Assembly: GCA_021156345.1 (NCBI GenBank)
Contig: JAJNDJ010000068.1
Coordinates: 1-5,717, forward strand
From: Rubrobacteraceae bacterium
GTDB lineage: Bacteria > Actinomycetota > Rubrobacteria > Rubrobacterales > Rubrobacteraceae
Direction: 5' to 3'
Length of the DNA: 5,717 nucleotides
The position numbers and the translations under genes are program-made. Positions within the stretch are counted from its first letter, which is position 1; each line of letters opens with the position of its first letter. Positions 4,608-5,717 of the stretch are shown here, in pieces. The notes beneath the pieces are model-generated. The model searched no databases. It saw nothing but the letters and a program-made list of their open reading frames with translations, and was not told the DNA's origin.

Positions 4608-5649
4608 TCAGGCGACCTGCTGGGGAATGGATAGATGCTCTTCGTGATCACAGCCGAAGACTTTGCAAACTCTCTCGGCGAGCTCGTAAGCGCCGAGCAA
4701 CCGCTCGGGCTCAGCTACCTTGCGTTTGCCATGAATCCACTGCGGCTCTATTGCATTGAGCCACGGGCTCTTGGTGGGCAACAGACACGGCACTATCCGG
4801 ACCCCATGGCCGCTGCCTTTGACACAGCGGTTGTGGGCGCTGATCCAGCCTCTCACCTCTCGGCTTTTATGCCAGCTTGCGTTGTCCCAGATAAGAAGCA
4901 GAGCCTCCTTACCCCTCTGTTGGAGGTTGTGGCAGCACCAAGAAAGAAACTGCGTGGTGTTATGGAGCTCACGGGTCGACCATCCACGAACCTCAACCAA
5001 GTCTCCTTAAGCTCCGGCAGATACAGCCCGTAGAAGGAGAGAGCCTTCGGGTCGGGATCGTCCTTTCTCGCCTCTTTTTCGAGCAGACGCGCCGGCTTTC
5101 CAGCATCAGCCCAGGAATGCATACTCGGCCTCTCAAAGCGGGAGAACCAGCTCCCGTCCTCGAAACCCAGAGCCCACTCGGGGCGGGCCTCGGCCAGACG
5201 GATCAGCCGATCTCGATCCCCTTTTTCCGGGCGTACTGTGGATCGGGGCTCTCGATCCAATGCTTTGCCCGCTGCCAGCCCTTGCCAAGGCGCGCCAAGG
5301 TAGCGCGGATGGTCTCTGCGCTCACCCTCTTCTCGGTTATCCCTTCCTCGAAACTTACCTGTGCTGCCATCTCCAAGGTCCACAAGGTGCTGTCTCTGGC
5401 GAACTCCCTGGGAGAGTGGTGTAAGAGCTCTTCGAGAGCTTCTGTTTGCTCTTTGGAGAAAGCAGTGTGGGTTTGCTTGGGGCGTGAGGAGCCCGCAACC
5501 AGGGCATCCACCCCGCGCCGGTTGAAGTCGTGGATAGCGTCGCGCACCGTCTGCGAAGCGCACCCAAGATTTTCGGCTATCTGGGGCGCGATCTCGCCAC
5601 GGGCGCTCGCCAGGAGTAACAGTCGGTTCTCCAGCGTCTCCGGCGACAC
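4608..5649 (-). pseudogene. IS630-family transposase, two frame changes
   Basis: Joined across frames this is a near full-length (about 347 residues) IS630-type DDE transposase. Part one (5649 to about 5220, GTG start) is the helix-turn-helix DNA-binding half: GEIAPQIAENLGCASQTVRD and later RVSAETIRATLARLGKGWQR. Part two (about 5218 to 4980) holds the first catalytic Asp in GFEDGSWFSRF (codon 5156-5158) and LYLPELKETWLRFVDGRPV. Part three (about 4975 to 4608) holds the second Asp in LLIWDNASWHKS (4884-4886) and the Glu in SPWLNAIEPQW (4746-4748), with 45 residues between them, then HGKRKV. All catalytic residues survive. Both junctions need a -1 shift: one at the A5G4 run 5218-5226, the other near 4970-4985. 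The first could be programmed slippage, which is known in IS630 elements; the second looks like a one-base deletion or a sequencing error. No good ribosome binding site precedes GTG 5649, so the start is uncertain. Confidence 0.88.
5218..5228 (-). other. A5G4 run at the first transposase frame junction
   Basis: On the minus strand the frame reads CGG AAA AAG GGG and then closes at TGA 5205-5203. Slipping back one base gives GAA AAA GGG GAT and continues into the domain with the first catalytic Asp. AAA-AAG is a known type of -1 slippage site in insertion sequences, but the base before it is G rather than A, so the heptamer is not ideal. A simple one-base loss in the run explains it equally well. 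Confidence 0.4.
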
Positions 5650-5717
5650 GCCTATGCTAGCCAGTATCCTGACGGCTATCCCGTCTTTGTTGCCCCCCTA
5701 TTCCTGGCAGGACGTAC

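Larger units (their letters stand above)
4608..5717 (-). mobile_element. IS630-family insertion sequence, boundaries unresolved
   Basis: The element is defined by its transposase; IS630 elements move by cut-and-paste into TA dinucleotides and have one gene between short inverted repeats. I cannot fix either end. An imperfect match exists between 4612-4627 (plus strand) and the window's last bases read on the minus strand (CGACCTGCTGGGGAAT against CGTCCTGCCAGGAAT, one gap), but no TA duplication flanks it and it would overlap the transposase C-terminal codons. The right end may lie beyond the window. Confidence 0.6.

Noticed and set aside
1..5717. CRISPR array, toxin-antitoxin pair or phage defence cluster
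   Set aside because: No regularly spaced repeats beyond two copies and no gene with a recognisable nuclease, toxin or defence domain were found.

Overview
The window looks like a chromosomal segment of a fairly GC-rich actinobacterium. A Rubrobacter-like organism is my best guess, for three reasons: GTG and TTG starts are common; there is a small protein with an N-terminal helix-turn-helix and a C-terminal coiled coil of a type I associate with that genus; and the IS630 transposase is of the form I know from Rubrobacter. This placement is inference from recognised protein styles, not a database match.

Layout. Positions 2-181 (+) are the 3' end of an NAD(P)-binding SDR-like gene that starts outside the window. 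A separate gene at 293-2044 (+) encodes a Rieske [2Fe-2S] domain fused to a large, mostly helical region that I cannot assign. It converges on a minus-strand group of three small genes, read from right to left: an FmdB-type zinc-ribbon protein (3340-3101), a DUF309 protein (3093-2704) and a DNA-binding/coiled-coil protein (2628-2155). The first two are tightly coupled, with about 7 nt between stop and preferred start, and a likely promoter lies upstream of the zinc-ribbon gene. The third follows after a 75-nt gap holding a perfect 12-bp palindrome.

The 445-bp gap at 3341-3785 holds a promoter-proximal 10-bp direct repeat and an 11-bp perfect inverted repeat (13 pairs as RNA), but no convincing gene. 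A tRNA-Ala(UGC) gene sits at 3786-3858 (+). To its right the character changes to mobile or accessory DNA: a gene-free stretch with a tandem GTGCAGCAAC repeat, an unrecognised 123-residue protein on the minus strand with a strong ribosome binding site and a TTG start, a short orphan coding-like stretch, and an IS630-family transposase (5649-4608, minus) that needs two -1 frame changes to be read through. The right edge of the window falls just beyond the transposase start, so one end of that element may be missing.

I see no obvious new multi-gene system. The points most worth a second look are the Rieske protein's large unassigned domain, the repeat overlapping the -35 region of the zinc-ribbon gene, the long inverted repeat before the tRNA, and the double frame change in the transposase, the first of which lies at an A5G4 run that could be a programmed slippage site.
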